Part shown: piece by piece, positions 1-8,384 of the stretch
How positions within the stretch are numbered: position 1 is the stretch's first letter
Layout: each line of letters starts with the position of its first letter
Source: Streptomyces sp. TSRI0107
Lineage (GTDB): Bacteria > Actinomycetota > Actinomycetes > Streptomycetales > Streptomycetaceae
NCBI RefSeq assembly: GCF_001905845.1
Contig: NZ_LIVZ01000002.1
Coordinates: 124,001 to 188,000, forward strand
Direction: 5' to 3'
DNA: 64,000 bases
Program-made: the position numbers and the translations under genes
Notes under the pieces: generated by a model
What the model was told of the DNA's origin: nothing
What the model saw: the letters and a program-made list of their open reading frames with translations, nothing else
Databases searched by the model: none

Positions 1-21
1 CCCGGTCCGACTTTCCGACCG

Positions 22-147
22 TCACTCCTCTCCCTTGAGGACGTGGGTGGACTCCCGTTGGATGTGCCCGGAGTGGTGGAGGAAGTCAAGGATCACGGTG
101 AGCTCCGCGTCCGAGTCCTCCGCGCAACGGCCGGCAGCGACCGGTGA
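22..147 (-). pseudogene. C-terminal remnant, possibly of a MarR-like regulator
   Basis: An open minus-strand stretch of about 41 codons ends in TGA at 24-22. It reads like the helical tail of a small regulator, with the segment AELTVILDFLHHSGHIQRE. No start codon or DNA-binding domain lies upstream, where the frame runs into low-complexity sequence beside the end of the DUF2264 gene. If real, it is a decayed 3' fragment. The MarR assignment rests only on the look of the tail and could be wrong. Confidence 0.3.
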
Positions 148-216
148 CCAAACGGAGCCGGATGAGGTGTGCGACTGCGGCTGCGGTGCCGGGGTCCGGG
201 GTCCGGACCGCCCCGC

Positions 217-1908
217 TCACACCGGCCGCACGTCCACCCCGTCGGCGTCCAGGCGGACCCGCAGCGCGGGACCCGCGCTCCAGCGGACCTCCAGCACCCC
301 GCTGCCGGCGTCCACCGCCACGCTCACCGACTCGGCAAGCGGCTCAGGGTCCGGTTCGCCGGTGAGGCGGGCGAGGGCGACGAACAGCGTGCCGTCGTCG
401 GCGGTGACGCCGGTCGCCGTGTCGGACAGCCCGTGCAAGGGAAGCAGTTCGGCGCGAACGCCGTCCCGCGCCGCCCACCCGGTGACCCGTACCGGCGTAC
501 CGGGGGCGGCTCCCGTCACCAGGTGCGCCCGCAGCTCGGCGGCCCCGTGCGCGAGCACGACGCTGGTCACCCGCGCTCCCCCGCCCGCCGAGTGCCGGGA
601 GGCGACCCAGCCGTCGCCGACACCCAGCGGCACGATGTCCGCACGGCTCGCGTCGCCGCCGACGATCACGCTGTTGTCGTACGACGGGTCGGGCCGGGTG
701 GCCGTCGAGTAGGCGAGGCGGGTGTAGTACGGGTCGTAGCGGACGTCCTCACTGCCGTGGTTGTGGAGCCGGACCAGCCCGTCCGAACGCGTCGACTGCA
801 GCAGCCAGTTGGGCGGGCCGACCGGGGTGACGGCGTCCTCGCGCTCCGCCGGACCCGGCTCCTCCACGGCCGTCCAGACGGGGTGGTCCGGCGGGAGGAG
901 CAGGCCGAGGAAACCCTTGCTCGCCCAGTAGGGGGAGGCGGGACCGGAGTAGTTCTGCAGCACGGACTCGTCGGGGCCGTGCCAGCCGAGGGTGAGCAGG
1001 CCGCGCTCGTCGACGGCGCCCCGGTCGAGGAAGTACTTCAGGGCGCCGGAGGCCAGGCGCCGGGTCTCGCCGGGCGGGAGCGGGGTGTGGCCTGTCAGCG
1101 CGCCGAGCCAGAGGGGCGCGGTGGTGGCGAAGCGGTAGGTGAGGGAGCGGCCCTGGTGGAGGGGGGCGCCGTCGGCGGCGAACAGGCGGGCGTAGTCGGC
1201 GAGGTGTTCCGACAACCGTCGACCGTATACAGCCGACAGTTCACCGTCGCCCGCCAACCATGCGTGGAGGACTGGATACAGGTGCATCGCCCAGCCGTTG
1301 TAGTAGTCGAACTTCCGGCCGTCGCCGTCTGTATACCAGCCGTCGCCGACATACCACTTCTCGATGCGCTCCAGCCCTCGGTCGATCGCCGCCCGGGACG
1401 CCGCCGTCTCGTGGCCGATCTCCTGGAGGAAGCCTCCGACGGTCACCGGGAACAACTCCCAGTTGCAGGGCCACGCCTCGGCGGTGAGCGCGTCCGCGAG
1501 CCAGTCCGCCGCCCGCTGCCGCACCCCGTCGTCCAGCCGGTCCCACAGCAACGGCCTCGTCAGCCGCAGCGCGAGCGCGATAGACGCGGCCTCGACCAGC
1601 GGCTGGGTCCGGCTCTCGACACGGGGCCAGACACCCGCGGCGCCGGCCGCGAGCCCGTCGGCGTAGCGCTGCAGCGTCGTCTCGTCACGGTGGAAGGCCG
1701 CCAGCAGCAACGTACGGGCGTACCCCTCCAGACCGTCGGAAAGACGACCGGACCAGCTCTCCCGGCCGCCGGGGAGGTGGTAGAGCGCGAAGTCCTCGGT
1801 GGCGTACGGCTCCACCGCCGCGAGCAGCGCGTCGGCTGCCGCCTCCCAGTGGGCACGGGTGAGGCCGGTGTACGGGCTGAGGGTGCGGTCTTCGGAAGGC
1901 AGCTGCAT
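217..1908 (-). CDS. DUF2264 domain-containing protein, likely in rhamnogalacturonan breakdown
   Basis: This is a 563-residue protein with no signal peptide, so probably cytoplasmic. Its Trp- and His-rich N-terminal half resembles the alpha/alpha toroid part of DUF2264 proteins, followed by a beta-rich C-terminal part; I recognise the family by eye. The ATG at 1908 is chosen because AAAGAGGA lies just upstream, and the longer frame beyond it is only a tandem repeat. DUF2264 genes often occur near rhamnogalacturonan lyases and esterases, as here. The role, perhaps acting on imported oligosaccharides, is inferred from context. Two rare-codon spots centred on GTATAC lie at 1225 and 1331. Confidence 0.8.
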   Translation of the reverse strand: MQLPSEDRTLSPYTGLTRAHWEAAADALLAAVEPYATEDFALYHLPGGRESWSGRLSDGLEGYARTLLLAAFHRDETTLQRYADGLAAGAAGVWPRVESRTQPLVEAASIALALRLTRPLLWDRLDDGVRQRAADWLADALTAEAWPCNWELFPVTVGGFLQEIGHETAASRAAIDRGLERIEKWYVGDGWYTDGDGRKFDYYNGWAMHLYPVLHAWLAGDGELSAVYGRRLSEHLADYARLFAADGAPLHQGRSLTYRFATTAPLWLGALTGHTPLPPGETRRLASGALKYFLDRGAVDERGLLTLGWHGPDESVLQNYSGPASPYWASKGFLGLLLPPDHPVWTAVEEPGPAEREDAVTPVGPPNWLLQSTRSDGLVRLHNHGSEDVRYDPYYTRLAYSTATRPDPSYDNSVIVGGDASRADIVPLGVGDGWVASRHSAGGGARVTSVVLAHGAAELRAHLVTGAAPGTPVRVTGWAARDGVRAELLPLHGLSDTATGVTADDGTLFVALARLTGEPDPEPLAESVSVAVDAGSGVLEVRWSAGPALRVRLDADGVDVRPV

Positions 1909-1910
1909 CA

Positions 1911-2009
1911 GTCCTCTTTCCGGTCTTCTTGCCGGTCTTCTTGGCAGTCTTCTTTCCGGTCCTCTTGCCAGTCTTCTCTCCGGGCCATCCGGGCCATCCG
2001 GGCCTTCCG
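1911..2009. repeat. Six 12-bp and three 9-bp tandem units before the DUF2264 start
   Basis: Six imperfect 12-bp units (1911-1982) are followed by three 9-bp units (1983-2009). Read on the minus strand, each 12-bp unit contains AAGAGGAC or AAGAAGAC, so the ribosome-binding site of the DUF2264 gene is the last of six Shine-Dalgarno-like copies. The units also drive the false upstream extension of that reading frame. Confidence 0.85.
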
Positions 2010-2045
2010 GGCCTCGATTTCGCAGGTGGGTGCCTCGCTCCGTGC

Positions 2046-2432
2046 TCACGCAGGGAGGAAGCCCGGCCACCACGGCGGGACGTTTCCCGGGCACAGAGGC
2101 GCGGGATAGGAGTCCGGCATGCCGAGCCACGTCACGAGGAACCAGGTGAACCACAGAGTGAAGACGATCCCGGCGGCCGGTGCGGCCCGTCGGTGGCGTC
2201 TGCCGAGAGTGCCGTACAGGATCACCCACGGAACCGCGGCGGCGACCCAGATGAGCGGGGCGAGAAACAGCAGTGTCATGCCGTTCGCCGCCGCACCGCC
2301 CCCGACGTCACAGGCGGCCCACGCCCTGCCGACAGCGGCGACGGACACCACTGCGGTCAGCCCTCCGAAGAGGGCGCCGAAGCCGATTCCTCTCGACCAG
2401 GGTCTCGGAGGACTCGACGTCCCTGCTCCCAC
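2046..2432 (-). CDS. Small membrane protein of unknown function
   Basis: This 128-residue protein has three clear hydrophobic segments (roughly residues 17-38, 50-73 and 84-106) and a Pro/Trp-rich C-terminus. It starts at GTG 2432 with GGGGGAG about 9 nt upstream. I do not recognise a family. It lies between the DUF2264 gene and the acetylesterase on the same strand, but the long gaps on both sides argue against tight co-transcription. Confidence 0.7.
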   Translation of the reverse strand: MGAGTSSPPRPWSRGIGFGALFGGLTAVVSVAAVGRAWAACDVGGGAAANGMTLLFLAPLIWVAAAVPWVILYGTLGRRHRRAAPAAGIVFTLWFTWFLVTWLGMPDSYPAPLCPGNVPPWWPGFLPA

Positions 2433-2511
2433 GATTACCTACTCCCCCAGCCTCGAACACAGGTGCGGAGAGTACCAACGTCCTGAAGCAGCCCCGTGAT
2501 CTCCTGCTCGA

Positions 2512-2670
2512 CCACGGGGTTCGCGGATCAGCCCGCTCCTGGTGTTCTGCGGCGGTGGCGCGGCGACCCTGCTCACCTGGCACGGTGGCCTCTTCGTCGT
2601 CCACGGTGTGCTGGTCGAGGCGGGAGCTGCCGACCGCCGCATGGACGGGACCGGGACTTCCTCGGACTGA
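2512..2670 (+). pseudogene. Possible short membrane-protein remnant
   Basis: An open frame of 53 codons contains a strongly hydrophobic run (LLVFCGGGAATLLTW, then GGLFVVHGVLVEAG) that looks like real protein sequence. There is no good start with a ribosome-binding site; GTG 2542 is the nearest. It lies in a 280-bp gap with no other convincing gene. It may be a decayed fragment, an unrecognised small protein or chance. Confidence 0.25.
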
Positions 2671-2675
2671 CTGAC

Positions 2676-2707
2676 CTGGGGCGCCCCAGTTCCGGTCGGG
2701 GCGCCCC
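2676..2707. terminator. Repeated GC palindrome, likely terminator of the acetylesterase gene
   Basis: The perfect 14-bp palindrome CTGGGGCGCCCCAG (2676-2689) is followed by a second GGGGCGCCCC (2698-2707) immediately past the acetylesterase stop codon. The two copies could also pair with each other. There is no T-tract, which is common for actinobacterial terminators. Confidence 0.5.
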
Positions 2708-2713
2708 AGGGGC

Positions 2714-3784
2714 TCAACCCGCGCGGACCAGGCCGCGCGGTACCAGGTGCTGGGCTAGGAGTTCGTCGCGCACCAGTTCCGCGTAGACCGTGGCGCCGTG
2801 TACGGAGGTGTGGGTGTTGTCGCGCTTCTCGTTGTAGAGGTACAGCGCCTTGGACGCCTCGACGCCCAGCGATTCCACGACCGCCTTCGTCTTCGCCGTG
2901 AGGTCGATCAGCGGCACCTCCTCAGCCGTGGCGACGGAGCGGACGACGGCCGGGTGGTCGACGCCGAGGCCGTTGACGAGCAAGGCGGTGTTGTTGTTCA
3001 GGGTGCCGTCGGCGTTGAACCAGCGGCGCACGATCGGGGTGACGAGCACCGGCTCACCGCCCTTGTCGCGGACACCGGCCACCAGCGCTTCGAGGTTGGC
3101 CCGGTAGGTGGCCTCGTCGGTCGTCTTGTCGTTGTGGGCGAGCTGGATCAGGACCAGGTCGCCGCGCCGGATCTGCGGCTGGACGGTGGCCCAGAGCTGA
3201 GGGTTCTGCAGGAAGCTGACCGTGCTTTCGCCGGAGTCGGCGTAGTTGGCGACGGACAGGCCCTTGCGCAGGTACTGCGGCAGCTGCTGGCCCCAGCCGG
3301 CGTACGGGTCGCCGGGCTGGTCGCAGACCGTGGAGTCGCCGACGAGGAATATCTGCCGGGTGTGCCGCGCGGGGGTGACGCGGATGTCGGCGAGGGCGGG
3401 GGCCGCGCCGCCGATGACGAGGTCGAGGCCCGGCGTGCCGGCCGGACCGGTGGGCTCACCCTCCGGGATGCGGACGTTCACCGTGAAGCTGCGGGCGACG
3501 CGCTCCCCGGCCGGCGCGGCGGTCTCGGGGAGCAGGGCACGCCGGGTCTCGCCGCCGATGCGAGTGCTGGACGCCGTGTCGCCGCCGAGGAGGACCTTCA
3601 CGTCGTACGTGCCGGGCGGGACGTCGAAGTGGCAGGCGTCGGCGGTGCAGTTCTCCGGTCCGAGCGACGACGCGGCGGGGACCTCGGCGTTCCCGGCCTG
3701 GGCGTCCCCCGCGTGGGCGGGCACCGCGGACAGTACGGTCCCCAGGGTCGCCACCACCAGCGCGGCGATGCTGAAACGTCTCAC
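2714..3784 (-). CDS. Secreted rhamnogalacturonan acetylesterase (SGNH hydrolase)
   Basis: This 356-residue enzyme should remove acetyl groups from rhamnogalacturonan I outside the cell, opening the backbone for the lyase encoded divergently. Residues 1-26 form a signal peptide. Residues 40-135 look like a beta-sandwich ligand-binding domain. The SGNH core follows, with GDST (Ser151), AHND (Asn218) and the block V Asp322-x-x-His325. GTG 3784 is chosen because GAGGAG sits 6 nt upstream; the in-frame GTG at 3802 would place residues before the signal peptide. The gene is divergent from the PL4 lyase over a 190-bp region full of palindromes, which suggests joint control. Confidence 0.88.
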   Translation of the reverse strand: MRRFSIAALVVATLGTVLSAVPAHAGDAQAGNAEVPAASSLGPENCTADACHFDVPPGTYDVKVLLGGDTASSTRIGGETRRALLPETAAPAGERVARSFTVNVRIPEGEPTGPAGTPGLDLVIGGAAPALADIRVTPARHTRQIFLVGDSTVCDQPGDPYAGWGQQLPQYLRKGLSVANYADSGESTVSFLQNPQLWATVQPQIRRGDLVLIQLAHNDKTTDEATYRANLEALVAGVRDKGGEPVLVTPIVRRWFNADGTLNNNTALLVNGLGVDHPAVVRSVATAEEVPLIDLTAKTKAVVESLGVEASKALYLYNEKRDNTHTSVHGATVYAELVRDELLAQHLVPRGLVRAG

Positions 3785-3837
3785 TTCCGGCTCCTCGATC
3801 ACGGACGACGGGTCTGGCGGTGGACCGTACCGCGCTT

Positions 3838-3912
3838 GGCAAGCGCTTTCTAGCCCTCAGGCAGTTTTTGCACAACTCACAGTTCCGGCTCTGTGAAAGG
3901 CCTTTCGCGAAA
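3838..3912. promoter_or_regulatory. Divergent promoter region with LacI-type operator and palindromes
   Basis: GGCAAGCGCTTTCTAG (3838-3853) carries the AAGCGCTT core typical of LacI-family operators and resembles sites before both LacI genes in this window (11616 and 15998). Further along are GAAAGGCCTTTC (3895-3906) and TTTCGCGAAA (3903-3912), both perfect palindromes. They lie between the divergent acetylesterase and lyase genes. Regulation by a sugar-responsive repressor is inferred. Confidence 0.6.
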
Positions 3913-3975
3913 ACGATTCAACTGTCACCCTGCCAGTCACCCGCACCCCCCTCACCTCCCGAAGGAGGCATCCCC

Positions 3976-5655
3976 ATGCCCGGATCCGCGAACCGACCGG
4001 TCGGACGCCGCAGCCTCGTCCTCGGCGCCGCGGCCGCCGCCGGCACGGCGGCCCTCGGGGGCCCGCTGGCCGGCTCCGCGTCCGCCGCGGCCTTCGGCTG
4101 GAGCGACGACGGCGCGAACTACGTCGTCGACACCGGCGCCCAACTGGTCTTCAAGGTCAGCAAGTCCAACGGCGACCTGACGTCGCTGGTCTACCGGGGC
4201 ACCGAGTACCAGGGCTACGGCGGCAAGAACTCGCACATCGAGTCCGGCCTCGGCAGCTCCGCGGTGACGATCCGGCAGTCCGGCTCGACCATCCTGATCT
4301 CGGTCGCGTACGGCACGCTGCGGCACTACTACGCGGCCCGCAGCGGCGAGAACAACATCTACCTGTGGACCGACAAGGCCGACGACTCCGTCTCGGCGAC
4401 CCGCTTCATCCTGCGCGTCAAGGCGGGCCTCTTCCTCAACGACGAGCCCGACTCGTACACCTACGCACCGACCGCCATCGAGGCCTCGGACGTGTTCGCC
4501 AAGTCCGACGGCCAGACCCGCTCCAAGCACTACTCGAAGCTGCGGGTCATGGACTACGACTACGTCGGCTGGACCGGCGGCGGCGTGGGCCTGTGGATCG
4601 TACGCAGCAACCACGAGAAGGCGTCCGGCGGGCCGTTCTACCGCTCCCTGCTGCGGCACCAGAGCGCCGACGGCGGCGGCCTGTACGAGATCCTGTACTA
4701 CGGCCAGAACCAGACCGAGGCCCAGCGCTTCGGCCTCCAGGGCCCGTACGTCATCGCCCTCACGGACGGCGGCGCGCCCTCCGCCTCGCTGTTCCCGGGC
4801 ACGCTCACCACCCCGTGGGCGGATTCGCTCGGCATCTCCGGGTACGTCGGGGCGAGCGGCCGGGGGCGGGTGGCCGGCGTCGGGATCACGGGCCGGAACA
4901 CCGCGCATCCGTACACGGTGGGGCTCGCCAACGCGGCGGCACAGTACTGGGGAGCGGCGCGGGCCTCGGACGGCTACTTCTCCGTCGCCGGTGTACTGCC
5001 GGGGGCATACACGCTGACTGTCTACAAAGACGAGTTGGCTGTATACAGTACACAGGTGACGGTGTCCGCCGGGGCGACGACCACCCTCAACACCATCGCC
5101 ATACCGTCGACGAACGACCCCGCCAACGCGAGCGTCATCTGGCGCATCGGTGACTGGACCGGCACGCCGAAGGGCTTCAAGAACGCGGACCTGATGACGT
5201 ACGCGCATCCCTCGGACGTCCGGGCGGCCCCCTGGACCGGCAACGTCGTCATCGGCAGCGGCACGGAGACCTCGGCCTTCCCCTGCTACCTCTGGAAGGA
5301 CGTCAACAACGGCATCGTCGTCTACTTCCGGCTGACCGCCGCCCAGGCCGCCGCCGCGCACACCCTGCGCATCGGGGTGACGACGGCCTACGCCAACGGC
5401 CGGCCGCAGGTCGTGGTCAACGACACCTGGACGTCGGCGATCCCCTCACCGCCCACCCAGCCGAACACGCGGTCGCTGACCAACGGCTCGTACCGGGGGA
5501 ACAACCACACGTTCACCTACAGCGTCCCGGCGAGTGCCTGGCTCACGGACACCGGCCAGTACAACACGCTGAAGATCAACGTGGTGAGCGGTTCGGGGAC
5601 CACCTCCTATCTCAGTGCCGGCACGGCGATCGACGCTATCGACCTGCTGGCCTGA
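3976..5655 (+). CDS. Secreted rhamnogalacturonan lyase, polysaccharide lyase family 4
   Basis: This 559-residue enzyme would cleave the rhamnose-galacturonic acid backbone of pectin by beta-elimination. Arg11-Arg12 followed by a hydrophobic stretch and Ala-rich site suggest Tat export. The order is the family's usual one: N-terminal beta-sandwich catalytic domain, a short fibronectin-like segment (around residues 333-376), and a C-terminal jelly-roll binding domain starting near VIWRIGDWTG. The start ATG 3976 has GAAGGAGG 8 nt upstream. Codon use is normal except at 5005-5055, where GCA, AAA, TTG, GTA, AGT and ACA codons cluster around GTATAC. Confidence 0.9.
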   Translation: MPGSANRPVGRRSLVLGAAAAAGTAALGGPLAGSASAAAFGWSDDGANYVVDTGAQLVFKVSKSNGDLTSLVYRGTEYQGYGGKNSHIESGLGSSAVTIRQSGSTILISVAYGTLRHYYAARSGENNIYLWTDKADDSVSATRFILRVKAGLFLNDEPDSYTYAPTAIEASDVFAKSDGQTRSKHYSKLRVMDYDYVGWTGGGVGLWIVRSNHEKASGGPFYRSLLRHQSADGGGLYEILYYGQNQTEAQRFGLQGPYVIALTDGGAPSASLFPGTLTTPWADSLGISGYVGASGRGRVAGVGITGRNTAHPYTVGLANAAAQYWGAARASDGYFSVAGVLPGAYTLTVYKDELAVYSTQVTVSAGATTTLNTIAIPSTNDPANASVIWRIGDWTGTPKGFKNADLMTYAHPSDVRAAPWTGNVVIGSGTETSAFPCYLWKDVNNGIVVYFRLTAAQAAAAHTLRIGVTTAYANGRPQVVVNDTWTSAIPSPPTQPNTRSLTNGSYRGNNHTFTYSVPASAWLTDTGQYNTLKINVVSGSGTTSYLSAGTAIDAIDLLA

Positions 5656-5681
5656 CCCTCGCCGGGGCGACGCCGGTCATG

Positions 5682-7094
5682 TCAGTTTCCGCGCGTCCAC
5701 TGCTGGTTGGTGCCGCCGTTGCAGGCGTACGTGATGGTCGCGGCGCCGTTGGCGGTGGACCCGCCGTTCACGTCGAGGCATTCGCCCGTCGCGCGGGATC
5801 TGACGGTGACGTAGGAGCCGGTGGTGGTCAGCGACCACTGCTGGCTCGTCGCCGAGCCGGCGCAGTTCTCCTGGGTGACCGTGCTCGCGTTCTCCTGCAC
5901 GCACAGGGAGCTGTGCCGGGCGGCCAGCTGGTAGTAGCCGCCGCCGACGGACTTGAGCCAGTACTTCTGGTTGTTGCCGCCGTTGCAGTCGTACTGCTTG
6001 ATCTGCGCACCGGCCCACTGGGACTGGCTGGTGACGTCCGCGCACCGGCCGGAGTGCCGGGCGACGAGCGTCTGGTAGGCGGCGCCGGTTCCCGTGACCG
6101 TTCCGGCGGCCGTGTCGACGGTGACCTCCGGGGTCCAGGACATGGACATCGAGGTGGCGGTCGGGAAGGTCAGGGGAAGCCAGACGTAGCGGGAGTCGCC
6201 GACCGTGCCGCCGAAGGAGTTGCCCCAGCGGTCGCCGAGGTAGAGGTAGGACGTGGCCGTGGATTCCTGCAACGGTAGAACGTATGCAGTCTGCGATCCG
6301 TAGGCGGTTGCATCTCCCACATTGGCCATCGACGACCAGGGCCCGGCGAGGCTGGTGGCCGTGGCGTACTGCTGCTGGTTGGGGTTCCAGCCGGTCGCGC
6401 CCGAGGTGAGCATGAAGTAGACGCCGCCCCGCTTGAAGAGGGCGGGTGCCTCGCGGTGGCCGCCCGGCCACGGGTTGGCGACCAGGCTCGCGACGCCGGT
6501 GTAGTCGGCGGTGAGCCGGTAGATGTGCAGATCGTAGTTCTCGCGGGCGGCGGAGACCATGTAGCCGGTGCCGTCGGTGTCCACGAAGACGGTGATGTCC
6601 CGGGACATGTGCTGCCCGAGCGGGCGGAAGCTGCCCCGCCAGGCGTAGTCGCCGTCGACGGTGTCGGAGACGGCGACGGCGGCGCGGGCCTCGCCGTAGT
6701 CGGAGCCGTTCTCCTTGTGCATCCACATCACGAACTTGCCGGTGGCGGCGTTGTACATCACCTTCGGCCGTTCGATGTTGGCGACCGCCAGCTCGGGGTG
6801 GGTGGACTGGGTCAGGACGTGGTTGCGGAACTCCCAGTTCTTCAGGTCGGTGGAGCGGTAGGCGTCGACGTAGCGGAAGGTGTTGTCGGCGTTGCGGTGC
6901 TCGCCGAACCAGTAGTAGTAGGAGCCGACCTTGATGATGCCGCCGCCGTGGGCATGCACGGGATCGCCGGAGATGTCGGTGAACTGTATGCCGTTGCTGA
7001 TCACCTGGGGTGCGGCCTGGGCGGGGCCGGCGGTGGCGAGGGCGCCTATCAGGCTCAGGCAGGCGGCGAGGAGGACGGCGTACACACGTCTCAT
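5682..7094 (-). CDS. Secreted GH43 exo-beta-1,3-galactanase-like enzyme with ricin-type CBM13
   Basis: This 470-residue protein has a signal peptide (residues 1-27), a five-bladed GH43 domain (about 30-330) and a C-terminal ricin B-type lectin domain (about 340-470) with QKYW, SQQW and NQQW repeats. It resembles the GH43_24 exo-1,3-galactanases, including an S. avermitilis enzyme with the same domain order. Where most GH43 proteins have the catalytic-base Asp, this one reads HAHGGGII, as that subfamily does. It would trim galactan side chains of arabinogalactan or pectin. It is the second gene of an operon: its ATG is 1 nt from the stop of the preceding GH43 gene. Confidence 0.85.
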   Translation of the reverse strand: MRRVYAVLLAACLSLIGALATAGPAQAAPQVISNGIQFTDISGDPVHAHGGGIIKVGSYYYWFGEHRNADNTFRYVDAYRSTDLKNWEFRNHVLTQSTHPELAVANIERPKVMYNAATGKFVMWMHKENGSDYGEARAAVAVSDTVDGDYAWRGSFRPLGQHMSRDITVFVDTDGTGYMVSAARENYDLHIYRLTADYTGVASLVANPWPGGHREAPALFKRGGVYFMLTSGATGWNPNQQQYATATSLAGPWSSMANVGDATAYGSQTAYVLPLQESTATSYLYLGDRWGNSFGGTVGDSRYVWLPLTFPTATSMSMSWTPEVTVDTAAGTVTGTGAAYQTLVARHSGRCADVTSQSQWAGAQIKQYDCNGGNNQKYWLKSVGGGYYQLAARHSSLCVQENASTVTQENCAGSATSQQWSLTTTGSYVTVRSRATGECLDVNGGSTANGAATITYACNGGTNQQWTRGN

Positions 7095-7095
7095 C

Positions 7096-8193
7096 TCAGT
7101 CCTCCGCCCGTGCGGGGGTGTCGGCGACCGGGACGCCGAAGTCCGGGGTGCCGTCCGGCTTCCAGCCGAGCTTCTGGATCCGGGTGTGCCGGTTGGGGTC
7201 GTTCAGCGGATCACCGACGATCTCCTTGTACTGGCGGGCGTGGTAGACGAGGACGTCGGTGCTGCCGTCCTCGGCGACGGTGAAGCAGTTGTGGCCGGGC
7301 CCGTACTGCCTGGTGGAGTCATTGCTGGTGAAGACGGGGACCGGTGACTTCGCCCAGCTGGCGGGGTCCATGAGGTCGCTGCCGGCATCGGCGGTCAGGA
7401 GACCGACGCAGTAGTTGTGGTCCGTGGCGCTGGCGGAGTAGGTCATGAAGACGCGGCCGTTGCGCTGGAGGACGTAAGGGCCCTCGTTGACCTTGAAGCC
7501 GACGCACTCCCAGTCCAGTTCGGGTGTGGACAGTCGCACTTGCGGGCCGGTCAGCGTCCACGGGTCGGCCATCTCCGACAGCCACAGCGCGGTGTTGTTG
7601 CCCATGCCGGGCTCGTGCTGGGCCCAGGCGAGGTAGCGGGTGCCGCGGTGGGTGAAGGTGGTGGCGTCCAGGGAGAAGGTCTCCCAGGCGGTCCTGATCC
7701 GGCCCTTCTCGACCCAGGTGCCGCGCAGCGGGTTCGGGTGGGCGTTCTCCAGCACCCAGATCCGGATCTGCCAGACGTCCTCCTTGGGCGCGGCGGCGAA
7801 GTAGATGTACCACTTGCCGTCCACCCGGTGCAGTTCGGGCGCCCAGATGTGCGCGCCCATGTCACCGGAGGGGTGCACCCGCCAGATGACGGACTCGGCG
7901 GCCGTGGACAGGCCGTTGAGCGTGCGGGAGCGGCGCAGGACGATCCGGTCGTACTCGGGGGCGGTGGCGGTGAAGTAGTAGAAGCCGTCGGTGTGCCGGT
8001 TGATGTGCGGGTCGGCACGGTTGGGGACCAGGGGGTTCACGTACGGGGCTGCCTTGGGGGATGTGGTGGACGGAGCCGCCGACGCCCCGGCGGGAGCGGC
8101 GGCCAGGGCGCCCGCGGCGAGTGCGGCGCCCTTCAGGACGAGTCGGCGGTGGGGGTGGTGGGGAGTGGGGGGTCGGTCGTCGGCGCGGCTCAT
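7096..8193 (-). CDS. Secreted GH43 alpha-L-arabinofuranosidase (GH43_26-like)
   Basis: This 365-residue protein has a twin-arginine signal (Arg16-Arg17, then a hydrophobic stretch) and a five-bladed propeller with the GH43 residues Asp61 (RADPH), Asp176 (SLDATTF) and Glu237 (VNEGP). The sequence resembles the exo-1,5-alpha-L-arabinofuranosidases of Streptomyces. It would release arabinose from pectic arabinan, complementing the galactanase that follows 1 nt later. ATG 8193 is chosen over the longer frame because GAGAGG lies upstream and the Tat motif follows directly. A CGAAATTTCG palindrome (8220-8229) sits in its promoter region. Confidence 0.87.
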   Translation of the reverse strand: MSRADDRPPTPHHPHRRLVLKGAALAAGALAAAPAGASAAPSTTSPKAAPYVNPLVPNRADPHINRHTDGFYYFTATAPEYDRIVLRRSRTLNGLSTAAESVIWRVHPSGDMGAHIWAPELHRVDGKWYIYFAAAPKEDVWQIRIWVLENAHPNPLRGTWVEKGRIRTAWETFSLDATTFTHRGTRYLAWAQHEPGMGNNTALWLSEMADPWTLTGPQVRLSTPELDWECVGFKVNEGPYVLQRNGRVFMTYSASATDHNYCVGLLTADAGSDLMDPASWAKSPVPVFTSNDSTRQYGPGHNCFTVAEDGSTDVLVYHARQYKEIVGDPLNDPNRHTRIQKLGWKPDGTPDFGVPVADTPARAED

Positions 8194-8219
8194 GCAGACT
8201 GCCTCTCGATGCTTCGATT

Positions 8220-8229
8220 CGAAATTTCG
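8220..8229. promoter_or_regulatory. CGAAATTTCG palindrome before the GH43 operon
   Basis: This perfect 10-bp palindrome lies 27 bp upstream of the arabinofuranosidase start. Related CGAAA/TTTCG elements occur at 3903-3912 and 17870-17880 in this window. From memory, inverted CGAAA elements have been reported upstream of Streptomyces xylanase genes. A repressor site for the polysaccharide genes is a reasonable inference. Confidence 0.5.
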
Positions 8230-8384
8230 GACACCATCTGCCATTCCGAACGCGCACAAGCTATGGGCGTGTTGGGGACAGGTCAACGGGTCCGGTGGGA
8301 CAGGTGACCGCCCCGTGAGAGGGGCGCCCCGTAGGGGTTCCCGTGAGAGGGCTCTGCGAGAGGGCCCTGTGAGACGGTCGTCCC

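Noticed and set aside
169..2109. A 646-codon plus-strand open frame antisense to the DUF2264 gene
   Set aside because: It mirrors the real gene in GC-rich sequence, is Arg/Gly-rich and has no domain or ribosome-binding site. Many other long antisense frames in the window were left out for the same reason.
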